Notes: generated by a model from the sequence alone, not told the origin. DNA of 63,022 nt from Streptococcus cristatus (GCF_001578775.1 NZ_KQ969063.1:1-63022), one strand, 5' to 3'. Shown: positions 10,229-19,297, numbered from the stretch's first letter. A program made the numbers and translations.

Positions 10229-10596
10229 AAAGACTCCTTGCCGAGCACATGCTCAAATTTTTTCATACGCCTTGGCTACAAAGATCAAGATACTAAGCCT
10301 TTAAACAACTTATCGGACGTGTTCGGTTAGCACTTTTGCTTTAATATCATAGCCTTGGTAGCTTATTATATCCTCATCTTTGTATCAAGCACGTACAGAC
10401 CCTATTTTACCACAATTTCAGCCAAAAGAAAAAGACTGGAAATGGCTTTTTTTCTATAAAATTACTGAAAATACATTTTTCTTTTTTCTAAGCAGACTGC
10501 TGAAATCATATTTCTCTAATTTTTTCCTATGAGCAAGGCATTCTAAAGGATTTTTTGCTATACTTAATATAGCTATTTAATCAAAAGGAGTAAACT
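10229..10596. other. Divergent promoter region pnp/pepF
   Basis: 368 bases without a gene. The pnp side has a minus-strand -10 TATAAT (10370-10365) giving a leader of about 130 nt. The pepF side has an extended -10 TGCTATACT (10556-10564) 33 nt before the pepF ATG. A TTAGCACTT half-site near 10327 resembles half a CIRCE element but lacks the second arm. Confidence 0.6.
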
Positions 10597-12393
10597 ATGG
10601 AACAAAAACATCGTTCTGAATTTCCAGAAAATGAACTCTGGGACCTAACAGCCCTTTACCAAGATCAAGAGGACTTCCTGCGAGCCATCGAAAAGGCCAG
10701 AGAGGACATCCAGAAATTCGTCCGTGATTACCAAGGCAAGCTCAGCACTTTCGAAGATTTTGAACGGGCATTTGCTGAGTTAGAGCAGATTTATATCCAA
10801 ATCAGCCACATCGGTAACTACGGTTTTATGCCACAGACCACTGACTTCGGTGACGAGAGCTTTGCGCAGATTGCCCAAGCAGCCATGGAGTTTGAGACCG
10901 AGGCCAATGTCGCACTCAGCTTCTTTGACGACGCCCTAATCAGTGCAGATGAAGCTGTCTTAGAAAAACTAGGTAAAGAGCCCCATCTGACCTCAGCCAT
11001 CCGCCAAGCTAAAATCAAAAAAGCCCACTATCTGGGAGCGGATGTAGAAAAAGCCTTGACCAATCTAGGCGAGGTCTTTTACAGTCCACAGGATATTTAT
11101 ACCAAGATGCGGGCCGGCGACTTTGTTATGGCTGACTTCGAAGTAAACGGCAAAGTTTACAAAAACAGCTTTGTCACCTATGAGAATTTCTATCAAAACC
11201 ATGAAAATGCAGAAATCCGCGAAAAAGCTTTCCGCTCTTTCTCAGAAGGGCTTCGTCAGCATCAAAACACTGCTGCAGCTGCCTATCTGGCTCAAGTCAA
11301 GTCTGAAAAATTGCTGGCTGACATGAAGGGCTATGACTCTGTCTTTGACTACTTACTAGCTGAGCAAGAAGTTGATCGCTCTATGTTTGACCGGCAGATC
11401 GACTTGATTATGAGTGAATTTGCCCCAGTAGCTCAAAAATACCTCAAGCATGTCGCTAAGGTAAACGGACTTGAAAAAATGACTTTTGCCGACTGGAAGC
11501 TGGACTTGGACAGCGAGCTCAATCCCGAAGTCAGCATTGACGACGCCTACGACCTCGTCATGAAGTCAGTCGAGCCACTCGGACAAGAGTATTGTCAAGA
11601 AATTGCCCGCTATAAAGAGGAACGCTGGGTCGACTTTGCGGCCAATGCCGGGAAAGACTCTGGAGGCTATGCTGCGGATCCTTATCGGGTCCACCCTTAT
11701 GTCCTCATGAGCTGGACTGGCCGTATGAGTGATGTCTATACTCTGATTCACGAGATTGGCCACTCTGGTCAGTTCATCTTCTCCGACAATCACCAAAGCT
11801 ACTTCAATGCCCACATGTCCACCTACTATGTGGAAGCACCGTCTACCTTTAACGAGCTCCTGCTCAGTGATTATCTGGAGCGCCAGTTTGATAACCCTCG
11901 CCAAAAACGCTTTGCTCTGGCTCACCGTCTGACGGATACCTACTTCCACAACTTCATCACCCACTTACTGGAAGCTGCCTTCCAACGCAAGGTCTATACT
12001 TTGATCGAAGAAGGCGGAACCTTCGGTGCAAGCAAACTCAACGCTATCATGAAAGAAGTCTTGACAGAATTCTGGGGCGATGCTGTTGAGATTGACGACG
12101 ACGCTGCCCTGACTTGGATGCGCCAAGCCCATTACTACATGGGGCTGTACAGCTATACTTACTCCGCAGGCTTGGTCATCTCTACCGCCGGCTACCTACA
12201 CCTAAAAAATGATGAAAATGGTGCCCGTGACTGGCTTGAACTGCTCAAATCTGGCGGCAGCAAGACTCCGCTTGAGTCAGCTATGATTATTGGAGCAGAT
12301 ATTTCGACGGATAAACCACTCCGCGACACGATTCAATTTCTATCTGATACTGTAGATCAGATTATTGCCTACAGTAAAGAGTTGGGGGAGTAA
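10597..12393 (+). CDS. pepF: Oligoendopeptidase F family zinc peptidase
   Basis: Cytoplasmic M3B metallopeptidase that cuts short peptides; in streptococci close relatives are called PepF or PepB. The 598-residue product has the M3 zinc motif HEIGH at residues 385-389 with downstream Glu-bearing helices (YYVEAPSTFNE), and the usual start PENELWDLTALY. AAAAGGAG precedes the ATG. Single gene, followed directly by repeat copy 1, which probably ends transcription. Confidence 0.93.
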   Translation: MEQKHRSEFPENELWDLTALYQDQEDFLRAIEKAREDIQKFVRDYQGKLSTFEDFERAFAELEQIYIQISHIGNYGFMPQTTDFGDESFAQIAQAAMEFETEANVALSFFDDALISADEAVLEKLGKEPHLTSAIRQAKIKKAHYLGADVEKALTNLGEVFYSPQDIYTKMRAGDFVMADFEVNGKVYKNSFVTYENFYQNHENAEIREKAFRSFSEGLRQHQNTAAAAYLAQVKSEKLLADMKGYDSVFDYLLAEQEVDRSMFDRQIDLIMSEFAPVAQKYLKHVAKVNGLEKMTFADWKLDLDSELNPEVSIDDAYDLVMKSVEPLGQEYCQEIARYKEERWVDFAANAGKDSGGYAADPYRVHPYVLMSWTGRMSDVYTLIHEIGHSGQFIFSDNHQSYFNAHMSTYYVEAPSTFNELLLSDYLERQFDNPRQKRFALAHRLTDTYFHNFITHLLEAAFQRKVYTLIEEGGTFGASKLNAIMKEVLTEFWGDAVEIDDDAALTWMRQAHYYMGLYSYTYSAGLVISTAGYLHLKNDENGARDWLELLKSGGSKTPLESAMIIGADISTDKPLRDTIQFLSDTVDQIIAYSKELGE

Positions 12394-12401
12394 AAAAACA
12401 A

Positions 12402-12576
12402 GGGGCTGGGACAAAAGTCCTAGCCTCTCAATTGTCTTTGGATTGTCGAGCAAGACGCAGTGGTTGAGTGGGCTCTACTACGCTGATTTCATCAGCTTTT
12501 ACAGCCCTACTCAACTGTGCGGAGGTGGGACGACGAAATCGAATTCTAACGAATTACCGATTTCTGTCCCACTCTC
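12402..12576 (+). repeat. Dispersed three-hairpin repeat, copy 1
   Basis: A 165-bp core (12411-12575) matches 41741-41905 with only two differences seen by eye. It folds as three hairpins: GCTGGGAC...GTCCTAGC at the left, a long imperfect cruciform (GTTGAGTGGGCT with AGCCCTACTCAAC) in the middle, and GTGGGAC...GTCCCAC enclosing CGAAATCG...CGATTTCT-type arms on the right. It lies between the convergent ends of pepF and the 12632 gene. Confidence 0.85.
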
Positions 12577-12631
12577 TGTTTTTACATATTTCAATAAATC
12601 TGTTCCTAAAATGAAATTTGAAGCTAAATTT

Positions 12632-12994
12632 TTAAAAAAGTTTGAAGAAATATAGATAAACCAAAATATAGATTGTAAAACAGACGCTAAATATAAGCCA
12701 CCTTATCCAGAACTGTGACTTACTATAATTTTTAGCACGTAGGAGGCCAATAAAGAACCAGATAAGACCCCAAAAAAACATTCCCAACAATTGAGGAGCA
12801 TAATATGAAATCAAAACCAAGCAAAAAAGGACAAAGCTTAATACAGCCATGATGCTTTTTTCCGTTATTTGCGATCTAGGAATCATCCAGCCCACAAAGA
12901 AACATAAAATCGGCACCGCAATAAACGGTGTAAAAACCATCAAAATAAAGCCAAACTGCGATAATGACTCAAGCATAAACAGTGCCCTTTCCAT
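12632..12994 (-). CDS. Small four-helix membrane protein, unknown function
   Basis: 120-residue hydrophobic protein with four predicted membrane helices (about residues 10-35, 45-66, 68-88, 97-118) and a short charged loop RAKNYSKSQF between helices 3 and 4. I do not recognise a family. The start is uncertain: ATG 12994 has AAGG close by, while ATG 12973 has AAAGGG at 9-nt spacing. No neighbour suggests a role; it stands alone between repeat copy 1 and the aquaporin. Confidence 0.6.
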   Translation of the reverse strand: MERALFMLESLSQFGFILMVFTPFIAVPILCFFVGWMIPRSQITEKSIMAVLSFVLFCLVLISYYAPQLLGMFFWGLIWFFIGLLRAKNYSKSQFWIRWLIFSVCFTIYILVYLYFFKLF

Positions 12995-13197
12995 ACCTTA
13001 TAATTTACCTTCTTCCTATTATAACCTAAAAACTATATTTTCCAACAAAAAAACCGGGAGATAGACCATTTACTCTATTTTTCCTGTAATAAACAAAGGA
13101 TATTCCAGTCAAAATATATGTTCAGAGCACTTTTCTTGAATCCACCTGTTTGTTTTGATAGACTAATACATAGATTTTTTAAAAAAGGAGATAGAAA

Positions 13198-13866
13198 ATG
13201 AAAAAATTTGTCGCTGAATTAATCGGTACTTTCATGCTTGTGTTCATCGGAACAGGAGCTGTTGTTTTTGGAAATGGTGTTGAAGGTCTTGGACACCTTG
13301 GAATTGCTTTGGCATTTGGTTTGGCAATCGTTGTAGCAGCTTTCTCAATCGGAACTGTTTCAGGCGCTCACTTGAACCCAGCTGTTTCAATCGCTATGTT
13401 TGTAAACAAACGCTTGTCATCAAAAGACCTTGTCAACTATATCCTTGGACAAGTGGTTGGAGCTTTCCTTGCGTCTGGTGCAGTCTTCTTCCTCTTGGCA
13501 AACTCAGGCATGTCAACTGCTAGTCTCGGTGAAAATGCCTTGGCAAACGGTGTAACTGTCTTTGGTGGTTTCTTGTTTGAAGTCATCGCAACTTTCTTGT
13601 TTGTTTTAGTGATCATGACCGTGACTTCAGAAAGCAAGGGAAATGGTGCGATTGCTGGTTTGGTGATTGGTTTGTCATTGACAGCTATGATCCTTGTGGG
13701 ATTGAACATCACTGGACTTTCAGTAAACCCAGCTCGTAGCTTGGCACCAGCTGTCTTGGTAGGTGGTGCAGCCCTTCAACAAGTATGGATTTTCATCCTT
13801 GCTCCAATCGTAGGTGGTGTTCTTGCAGCTCTTGTTGCGAAAAACTTCCTTGGAACAGAAGAATAA
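13198..13866 (+). CDS. Aquaporin family channel
   Basis: MIP-family channel of 222 residues with six helices and both NPA motifs (N60-P-A in GAHLNPAVS, N177-P-A in SVNPARS). Aligning by eye to AqpZ, the selectivity-filter positions are F40, I165, L174 and R180: the usual His and Thr are replaced by apolar residues. From memory, aquaporins of this group in oral streptococci and pneumococcus have been linked to hydrogen peroxide or oxygen passage, which would suit H2O2-producing species. AAGGAG is 8 nt before the ATG. Terminator at 13879-13913. Confidence 0.88.
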   Translation: MKKFVAELIGTFMLVFIGTGAVVFGNGVEGLGHLGIALAFGLAIVVAAFSIGTVSGAHLNPAVSIAMFVNKRLSSKDLVNYILGQVVGAFLASGAVFFLLANSGMSTASLGENALANGVTVFGGFLFEVIATFLFVLVIMTVTSESKGNGAIAGLVIGLSLTAMILVGLNITGLSVNPARSLAPAVLVGGAALQQVWIFILAPIVGGVLAALVAKNFLGTEE

Positions 13867-13878
13867 GAAACGAAAAAG

Positions 13879-13913
13879 AGTCCTGTCCTCAGTTTGAAGA
13901 ACAGGGCTTTTTC
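13879..13913 (+). terminator. Aquaporin terminator
   Basis: AGTCCTGT (13879-13886) pairs with ACAGGGCT (13901-13908) with one G-T pair, followed by a T run on the plus strand. Confidence 0.8.
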
Positions 13914-13916
13914 TAT

Positions 13917-13952
13917 GCAAAAACACTCCCCGTTTCGAATGGGAAGTGCTTT
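13917..13952 (-). terminator. trxA terminator
   Basis: On the minus strand, AGCACTTCCC pairs with GGGGAGTGTT (13950-13941 with 13931-13922) and is followed by TTTTTGC, 5 nt past the trxA stop. Confidence 0.8.
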
Positions 13953-13956
13953 GCTT

Positions 13957-14271
13957 TTAACTCAATTCCGCAACAATCGCCTTGATTTGTTCTGCTGTGT
14001 GAACACCAGCGACTTGCTTGACCACTTGGCCGTCTTTCTTGAAGAGAAGGGTTGGAATAGACATGATACCAAAGGCACGAGCTGTGTTTGGATTTTCATC
14101 TACGTCCATTTTAACGATTTTCAAGACATCTTCTGAAAGTTCCTCAGACAATTTGTCCAAGATTGGACCTTGCATACGACATGGACCACACCAAGTTGCC
14201 CAGAAATCAACCAAGACCAAACCGTCTTTTGTTTCCTGTTCAAATGTTACATCTGTAATTGCTTTTGCCAT
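13957..14271 (-). CDS. trxA: Thioredoxin
   Basis: 104-residue thioredoxin, the general protein disulfide reductant. Active site WCGPC is at residues 27-31 in VDFWATWCGPCR, the cis-Pro is in IMSIPTLLF, and the length is exactly typical. GGAGAACTACA precedes ATG. It follows the DUF4649 gene by 14 nt on the same strand, sharing the promoter at 14547-14575 and terminator at 13917-13952. Confidence 0.97.
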   Translation of the reverse strand: MAKAITDVTFEQETKDGLVLVDFWATWCGPCRMQGPILDKLSEELSEDVLKIVKMDVDENPNTARAFGIMSIPTLLFKKDGQVVKQVAGVHTAEQIKAIVAELS

Positions 14272-14285
14272 TGTAGTTCTCCTTT

Positions 14286-14507
14286 TTACTTATATTGGCT
14301 CAAATCCTGTTTCATCAGGAAAAAGTACACATCTCCATAAGTCCCATGGTAGTCCAAATCATGACCATTATAAACTAACTTTTTAACTGGATGATAATCC
14401 GCCACCCCGATCAGGCAAGCTTGCTGAGATAGTTCAAACTCCTCATAAGACTCGAAAGTTATCTTCCGTTCTGACTTAGCTGCATCTAGATAAGTAATTT
14501 CAATCAT
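14286..14507 (-). CDS. DUF4649-like small protein
   Basis: 73-residue soluble protein (MIEITYLDAAKSERKITFE...) that I associate with the streptococcal DUF4649 family; its function is unknown. It has a perfect SD (AAAGGAG, 5 nt before ATG) and heads the two-gene unit with trxA, so a redox-linked role is possible by context only. No membrane segment or cysteine pair; a single Cys is present near residue 31. Confidence 0.75.
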   Translation of the reverse strand: MIEITYLDAAKSERKITFESYEEFELSQQACLIGVADYHPVKKLVYNGHDLDYHGTYGDVYFFLMKQDLSQYK

Positions 14508-14546
14508 ATGCTCTCCTTTTGGCTTCCATTCGTAATTTATGTTTTA

Positions 14547-14575
14547 ATTGTAACTAATTATGTTACATTTGTCAA
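14547..14575 (-). promoter_or_regulatory. DUF4649-trxA promoter with internal palindrome
   Basis: Minus-strand -35 TTGACA (14575-14570) and -10 TACAAT (14552-14547) with a 17-bp spacer. An inverted repeat TGTAAC-N7-GTTACA (14549-14567) spans the spacer and part of the -10, where a repressor would block polymerase. The regulator is unknown. Confidence 0.7.
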
Positions 14576-14744
14576 ATCAAACGCATCCGACACTGCTAGA
14601 TCATAGATGGATGCCTTTGAATCCTGATTGATCAATCTTCTCCTTTTTGTTTAACTTGATTCTAGCACAATGTAAAGAAGAAATCTTTGACAAAACAAGC
14701 ACAAAGGCTACGTTTGTTTTTATTTTTATGTTAAAATAAAAGGC

Positions 14745-15617
14745 ATGGACAAAATTATTAAAACTATCTCAGAAAATGGTTCTTTCCGAGCTTATGTGCT
14801 GGATAGCACAGAGACGGTTCGGACCGCTCAAGAAAAACATCAAACTCAAGCAAGCTCTACCGTTGCACTTGGTCGCACACTGATTGCCAGCCAGATTTTG
14901 GCGGCTAATGAAAAGGGCCAGACCAAGATCACCGTCAAGGTTCTTGGTACTAGCTCGCTAGGCGCCATCATCACCGTGGCAGACACCGAAGGCAATGTCA
15001 AGGGCTATGTGCAAAATCCCGGTGTCGATATAAAAAAGACAGCCACTGGCGAAGTTCTGGTTGGTCCTTTTGTCGGCTCTGGTCAATTTTTGGTTATCAC
15101 GGACTACGGCACTGGCAATCCCTACAATTCTATGACGCCACTCATCTCTGGTGAAATCGGTGAAGACTTAGCCTTCTACCTAACCGAAAGTCAGCAAACC
15201 CCTTCTGCTGTTGGCCTCAATGTTCTCTTGGATGAGCATGATAAAGTCAAGGTTGCTGGTGGTTTCTTGGTACAAGTCCTGCCTGGTGCTAAGGAAGCTG
15301 ACATCGCTCGCTTTGAGAAGCGGATTCAAGAAATGCCTGCCATTTCTAAGCTGTTAGAATCCGATGACCATATCGAAGCTCTACTGGCTGCTATTTATGG
15401 AGACGAACCCTACAAACGCCTGTCTGAAGAGGAAATCCGCTTCCAGTGCGACTGCAGCAAAGAGCGCTTCATGAATGCCTTGGCTACCCTGCCAAAGACT
15501 GACCTGGAAGAGATGCGTGACCAAGACCAAGGGGCTGAAATCGTCTGCCAATTCTGCCAGACTGCCTATCACTTTGACCAAAACGACCTGGAGGAACTGA
15601 TTCGTGACAAATCTTAA
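14745..15617 (+). CDS. hslO: Redox-regulated chaperone Hsp33
   Basis: Hsp33 is a cytoplasmic holdase switched on by oxidation. The 290-residue product ends with the zinc-binding redox switch C-x-C ([10 protein letters not shown]) and C-x-x-C (VCQFCQTAY). The N-terminal substrate domain starts [17 protein letters not shown], which is the family's standard start. The only SD-like bases (AAAAGG) are one nt from ATG, so initiation looks unusual. A TTGACA -35 lies at 14687-14692 but its -10 is weak; a TAAAAT at 14732-14737 would give an almost leaderless mRNA. Overlaps dusB by 14 nt. Confidence 0.95.
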   Translation: MDKIIKTISENGSFRAYVLDSTETVRTAQEKHQTQASSTVALGRTLIASQILAANEKGQTKITVKVLGTSSLGAIITVADTEGNVKGYVQNPGVDIKKTATGEVLVGPFVGSGQFLVITDYGTGNPYNSMTPLISGEIGEDLAFYLTESQQTPSAVGLNVLLDEHDKVKVAGGFLVQVLPGAKEADIARFEKRIQEMPAISKLLESDDHIEALLAAIYGDEPYKRLSEEEIRFQCDCSKERFMNALATLPKTDLEEMRDQDQGAEIVCQFCQTAYHFDQNDLEELIRDKS

Positions 15618-16581
15618 TACCCCTTTTATGATTGGAAATGTTGAAATTCCCAACCGCACAGTTCTAGCACCCATGGCCGGTGTAACCAACTCTGCTTTCC
15701 GGACCATTGCCAAAGAGCTGGGAGCAGGCCTCGTCGTTATGGAAATGGTCTCTGACAAGGGCATCCAATACAACAACGAAAAAACCCTTCACATGCTTCA
15801 CATCGATGAAGGCGAAAATCCTGTTTCTATCCAGCTTTTCGGTAGTGATGAAGACAGCCTGGCCCGCGCAGCGGAATTTATTCAAGAAAATACCAAGACG
15901 GATATCGTCGATATCAACATGGGCTGCCCTGTTAACAAAATCGTCAAAAACGAAGCTGGAGCTATGTGGCTCAAGGATCCTGAGAAAATCTATAAAATCA
16001 TCAACAAGGTCCAATCCGTTCTGGATATTCCTCTGACAGTCAAGATGCGGACTGGCTGGTCTGACAGCTCACTAGCTGTAGAAAATGCTCTGGCAGCTGA
16101 AGCCGCTGGCGTCTCAGCCTTAGCTATGCACGGCCGTACCCGTGAGCAAATGTATACTGGTCATGCTGACCTTGAGACCTTATATGACGTAGCCCATGCT
16201 CTGACTAAGATTCCTTTCATCGCTAACGGTGATATCCGCAGCGTGCAAGAAGCCAAACAACGTATCGAAGAGGTCGGTGCCGATGCTGTCATGATTGGTC
16301 GTGCGGCTATGGGAAATCCCTACCTCTTTAACCAAATCAATCACTATTTTGAAACAGGAGAAATTCTGCCAGACTTGACCTTCGAGGACAAGATGAAAAT
16401 CGCCTACGAACATTTGAAACGCTTGATTAACCTCAAAGGAGAAAACGTAGCCGTTCGTGAATTCCGCGGTCTAGCACCCCACTACCTTCGTGGAACATCT
16501 GGTGCAGCTAAACTTCGCGGTGCCATTTCACAGGCCAGCACATTGGCAGAGATTGAAGAACTCTTGCAACTCCAACATTAA
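15604..16581 (+). CDS. dusB: tRNA-dihydrouridine synthase
   Basis: FMN-dependent enzyme that reduces specific uridines in tRNA. The 325-residue TIM-barrel shows [10 protein letters not shown], the catalytic-Cys segment [33 protein letters not shown] and [17 protein letters not shown]-phosphate motifs. The start is GTG 15604: GGAGG inside hslO lies 9 nt before it, whereas ATG 15628 lacks an SD. The 14-nt overlap with hslO implies translational coupling, an arrangement common in streptococci. Confidence 0.94.
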   Translation: MTNLNTPFMIGNVEIPNRTVLAPMAGVTNSAFRTIAKELGAGLVVMEMVSDKGIQYNNEKTLHMLHIDEGENPVSIQLFGSDEDSLARAAEFIQENTKTDIVDINMGCPVNKIVKNEAGAMWLKDPEKIYKIINKVQSVLDIPLTVKMRTGWSDSSLAVENALAAEAAGVSALAMHGRTREQMYTGHADLETLYDVAHALTKIPFIANGDIRSVQEAKQRIEEVGADAVMIGRAAMGNPYLFNQINHYFETGEILPDLTFEDKMKIAYEHLKRLINLKGENVAVREFRGLAPHYLRGTSGAAKLRGAISQASTLAEIEELLQLQH

Positions 16582-16590
16582 AGAAATAAA

Positions 16591-16625
16591 AAAGGAAGCA
16601 TCTACAAAGGTGCCTCCTTTTTTTG
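16591..16625 (+). terminator. hslO-dusB terminator
   Basis: AAGGAAGCA and TGCCTCCTT arms around a short loop, followed by TTTTTTT on the plus strand. The A run on the left makes it usable from the minus side as well. Confidence 0.8.
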
Positions 16626-16640
16626 CAAATTTCTTTTTTC

Positions 16641-17402
16641 TTATTTGATCAATTGAACACTAGCTACTTTACCGTCAGCGCCAGTAGTGATTTGGATGCC
16701 CAATTTAGGAGCAGACGGTTCAGCAGAACCCAGCTGAGCTGTATAGCGACCATCATCCAAAGTATAGGCATATGAAGCAACATGGTAAGTATTGACAGTT
16801 CCATTCGCTGACTTGACACTAAACTGTCCGCCTACTGAAACAGTCACTGTACTACCTCCTGCATCTGTCCAATTACCTGCAGCTGCAGAGAAATCTCCAT
16901 CTACCATATTCAAAACGCCTTTATAACGAGCATTTGTTTCTGCCTGCTTGTTTTGAAGCTGACGATCAGTGGCTGGATTTTGAGCTGGTTGACTCGGTTG
17001 GGCTGGCTGAGTCGCTTGATTTGGTTTAGTTGGTTGAGTCGGCGTAGCTTGTTGACTAGGAGCTTGTTGAGATTGGCCTGATTGAGCCTGTGTATTTTGT
17101 TGAGCTTGAACTTGCTGATCCACTCCTTGTTGAGTTTGATTTTGTGAAGGTTGAACGGATTCCACAGCTTTCTGTACTTGTTCTGCTTGCCCTACTGTTT
17201 TATTTGAAGAAGCATTGCTGCTGGCTTTTGGAGCGCTACTAGTTTTGCTAGATGAAGCAACTTTAGAGCTAGAAGAAGTTTGCACCGTCTTATTAGAACT
17301 TGCGCTAGTCTTAGTTTCTTCTTTGTGACCACAAGCCCCTAAAAGCAAGCTAGAAGCTAGAACAGTAGCAGCCATCAATTTTGTATAAGTCTTAGTTTTC
17401 AT
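16641..17402 (-). CDS. Surface lipoprotein with Ser/Gln-rich linker
   Basis: 253-residue lipoprotein. Signal peptide residues 1-23 end in a lipobox LLGAC (C24). Then comes a long low-complexity linker, Ser/Lys-rich (about 30-70) and Gln/Pro-rich (about 75-150). The compact C-terminal domain (about 160-253, beginning YKGVLNMVDGDFSAAAGNW) resembles small domains found on other streptococcal lipoproteins, possibly DUF6287-like. Function unknown; a surface-displayed binding or sensing domain on a flexible stalk is plausible. AAAGGAG precedes the start. Confidence 0.8.
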   Translation of the reverse strand: MKTKTYTKLMAATVLASSLLLGACGHKEETKTSASSNKTVQTSSSSKVASSSKTSSAPKASSNASSNKTVGQAEQVQKAVESVQPSQNQTQQGVDQQVQAQQNTQAQSGQSQQAPSQQATPTQPTKPNQATQPAQPSQPAQNPATDRQLQNKQAETNARYKGVLNMVDGDFSAAAGNWTDAGGSTVTVSVGGQFSVKSANGTVNTYHVASYAYTLDDGRYTAQLGSAEPSAPKLGIQITTGADGKVASVQLIK

Positions 17403-17584
17403 TTTTTCTTCTCCTTTGTAACATTTGGAAATCTTTTTGTAATATTATTGTAACACTCGTAATAAAGTATGTCAACTAGATATATGGAATTTTTCAAAAA
17501 ATTTTGAAACAAATAATATCTAGGACTTAGGCCTCCTCTCTTCCTCAGCAGATATGTCGCTACTTTTATATTCGTAATGAACAT

Positions 17585-17611
17585 AAAAAAAGCAGAACAT
17601 TTTTGTCCTGC
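17585..17611 (-). terminator. nadR-pnuC-nrtR terminator
   Basis: On the minus strand GCAGGACA pairs with TGTTCTGC (17611-17604 with 17599-17592), loop AAAA, followed by seven T residues, 27 nt after the nrtR stop. Confidence 0.85.
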
Positions 17612-17637
17612 AAGTAAACTATATCATCAATTTTCTT

Positions 17638-18426
17638 TTAATCCGATTTTCCCGTCTTCAGTTTATAAACTTTTCTCGGCTTCTTCTTTGGCACGCGCTT
17701 GACGCCAGCCTCCTCCAAGTATTCTCCAAATTTAACTAGAAAATTATTGCTGACGATGGGGCGTCTAGGCGTGATGAGATTGACCAGCTCGGTTCCTTCA
17801 TAAACGGTAAAGGGTGATTCCAGCAAATGGAGAAAAGTTGGATTCCAGTCCAGTCGTCCTTGAATCCTCTTAATAGATTCCAGCAGGATTTGGTAGTGGT
17901 CAAAAGCAAAGTCCTCTGCTGTCAGAAGTCGCTCACCATCTCTAAAGCTCCTTGTCTTAAAGTCCACATCAAGGAAAGTGACTTCCTTGGCATCATCACC
18001 AGCCTTGACTTGGTTGATAGCAATTGCCGGCAGATAGACCAGATGGGCAATGGTGATGACCCAACCGCGCGGATCGCGTCCTGGAGTGGATACTGTCATC
18101 AACTGCTCCACTTTTTCTAGCGGTATCTCGAGGTCTACTTCTTCCTTAACCTCGCGAATGCAGGCTTGATAGGCATCCTCATACTTGTCCATAAAGCCTC
18201 CAACCAATGCATATTTATTCTGATAAGGATGAGCCTTGCGCTTGATAACCAAGAGTTTTATCTGACCTTCTACGAAGCAGTAGGCCACCATATCTGCTGT
18301 TACGCTAGGTGTCTCATACTTGGGCAAATCCTGTGTCTTATACCATGCTAAAAAGGCGGACTCATCCGCCATTGTTTCGTAATACTCTTTTTCCGACATT
18401 CCCGCTGGGATATCCTGTTTGGTCAT
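17638..18426 (-). CDS. nrtR: Nudix-related NAD regulator (NrtR-type)
   Basis: 262-residue protein: an N-terminal extension, a Nudix domain (about 40-180) and a C-terminal winged-helix-like domain (about 185-255), the architecture of NrtR repressors that sense ADP-ribose or NAD precursors. The Nudix box at 77-99 is nearly complete (G-x5-E-x7-R-E-V-x-E-E) but the final Gly is Asp (EEVDL), so hydrolysis may be weakened. It is the last gene after nadR and pnuC, so the operon would encode its own regulator. Hydrolase activity cannot be excluded. Confidence 0.82.
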   Translation of the reverse strand: MTKQDIPAGMSEKEYYETMADESAFLAWYKTQDLPKYETPSVTADMVAYCFVEGQIKLLVIKRKAHPYQNKYALVGGFMDKYEDAYQACIREVKEEVDLEIPLEKVEQLMTVSTPGRDPRGWVITIAHLVYLPAIAINQVKAGDDAKEVTFLDVDFKTRSFRDGERLLTAEDFAFDHYQILLESIKRIQGRLDWNPTFLHLLESPFTVYEGTELVNLITPRRPIVSNNFLVKFGEYLEEAGVKRVPKKKPRKVYKLKTGKSD

Positions 18427-18481
18427 GAGTTTCTTCCTTTCCTAAGCCATTTTTTCTATCAAAAATCCTCCAAATCTTGCT

Positions 18482-19297
18482 CTAAGCTTTCTTCACTGCC
18501 TTGGTCCACTGATACCAGCCGACGATACTATTGAGGGTATAGACCCAGTACATGGCCTGGATATGAAGGTTGCTACCCCACCAGAGGTAGATACTGAAGA
18601 GATTGGTCGCAATCCAGAAAATCCATTGCTCGCGATAGAGCCCCGTCATGAGAAGCTGGCCGATACCATTGGTCGCATCTGTCACACTATCGCGGAAAGG
18701 CCGGTGACTGTGAATGCTCTTATAGGCAAAGCCCATACCAATCCAAATCAAGGCAGTCAAGGCCAAATATTTAAGCCAGCCACGCCAGTCTAACTTCTTA
18801 GCTTCAAAATGAGAGGGTTCTTCCTTATCTTGTTCATTGACTCGGTTGGACAGCCAAGTATAAAGGCCAATCGGCTGCATGATAAAGAAGTAAACCGTAG
18901 TCAGCACTTCTCCATAAAAGCTAGCCTGAAAGGACAAGATGAGATAAATCGCCGAATTAACAGCTCCAAAGAGATAATTGCTGGCCCGCCCCTCAGCTAC
19001 TAAGATGACGCAGACGATGCCTGTCCAGGAAGCAAAGAGTCCCAACCAGTCATGCTGCTCCTGCCCACTGGTAAACTCCAGAATGAAGGGCAGACTGGAA
19101 AGAGCAATCAAGTAGAGCCATTGAGACAAGCTACGCCCGCCAAATAAATCCTGCCAGAGCAATTTGGCAATACCGCTAAAACCCTGTTCTTTAGCTGCTG
19201 CACAGACATTCTGAAAATTCCGAGCAAAGGTTTGAGAGTTTTGTTTTAGTCCTGCGTAGAGAGCCGCAGGAGAGAGTTTTTGATTTTTTACTACCAT
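18482..19297 (-). CDS. pnuC: Nicotinamide riboside transporter
   Basis: 271-residue membrane protein of the PnuC family, which facilitates uptake of nicotinamide riboside. The central family block is visible as FASWTGIVCVILVAEGRASNYLFG (shown in part), followed by YLILSFQASFYGEVLT and the late GWYQW; about seven helices. The partner kinase/adenylyltransferase nadR lies 21 nt upstream on the same strand, giving a complete uptake-to-NAD route. The SD is weak, so translation may depend on nadR. Confidence 0.93.
   Translation of the reverse strand: MVVKNQKLSPAALYAGLKQNSQTFARNFQNVCAAAKEQGFSGIAKLLWQDLFGGRSLSQWLYLIALSSLPFILEFTSGQEQHDWLGLFASWTGIVCVILVAEGRASNYLFGAVNSAIYLILSFQASFYGEVLTTVYFFIMQPIGLYTWLSNRVNEQDKEEPSHFEAKKLDWRGWLKYLALTALIWIGMGFAYKSIHSHRPFRDSVTDATNGIGQLLMTGLYREQWIFWIATNLFSIYLWWGSNLHIQAMYWVYTLNSIVGWYQWTKAVKKA

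Noticed and set aside
10319..10345. TTAGCACTT near the pnp start as a CIRCE element
   Set aside because: Only one half-site; the GAGTGCTAA partner arm is missing at the correct spacing.
17399..17584. 61-codon frame upstream of the 16641 lipoprotein
   Set aside because: It lies in an AT-rich leader, lacks an SD and overlaps the lipoprotein start; looks like chance.
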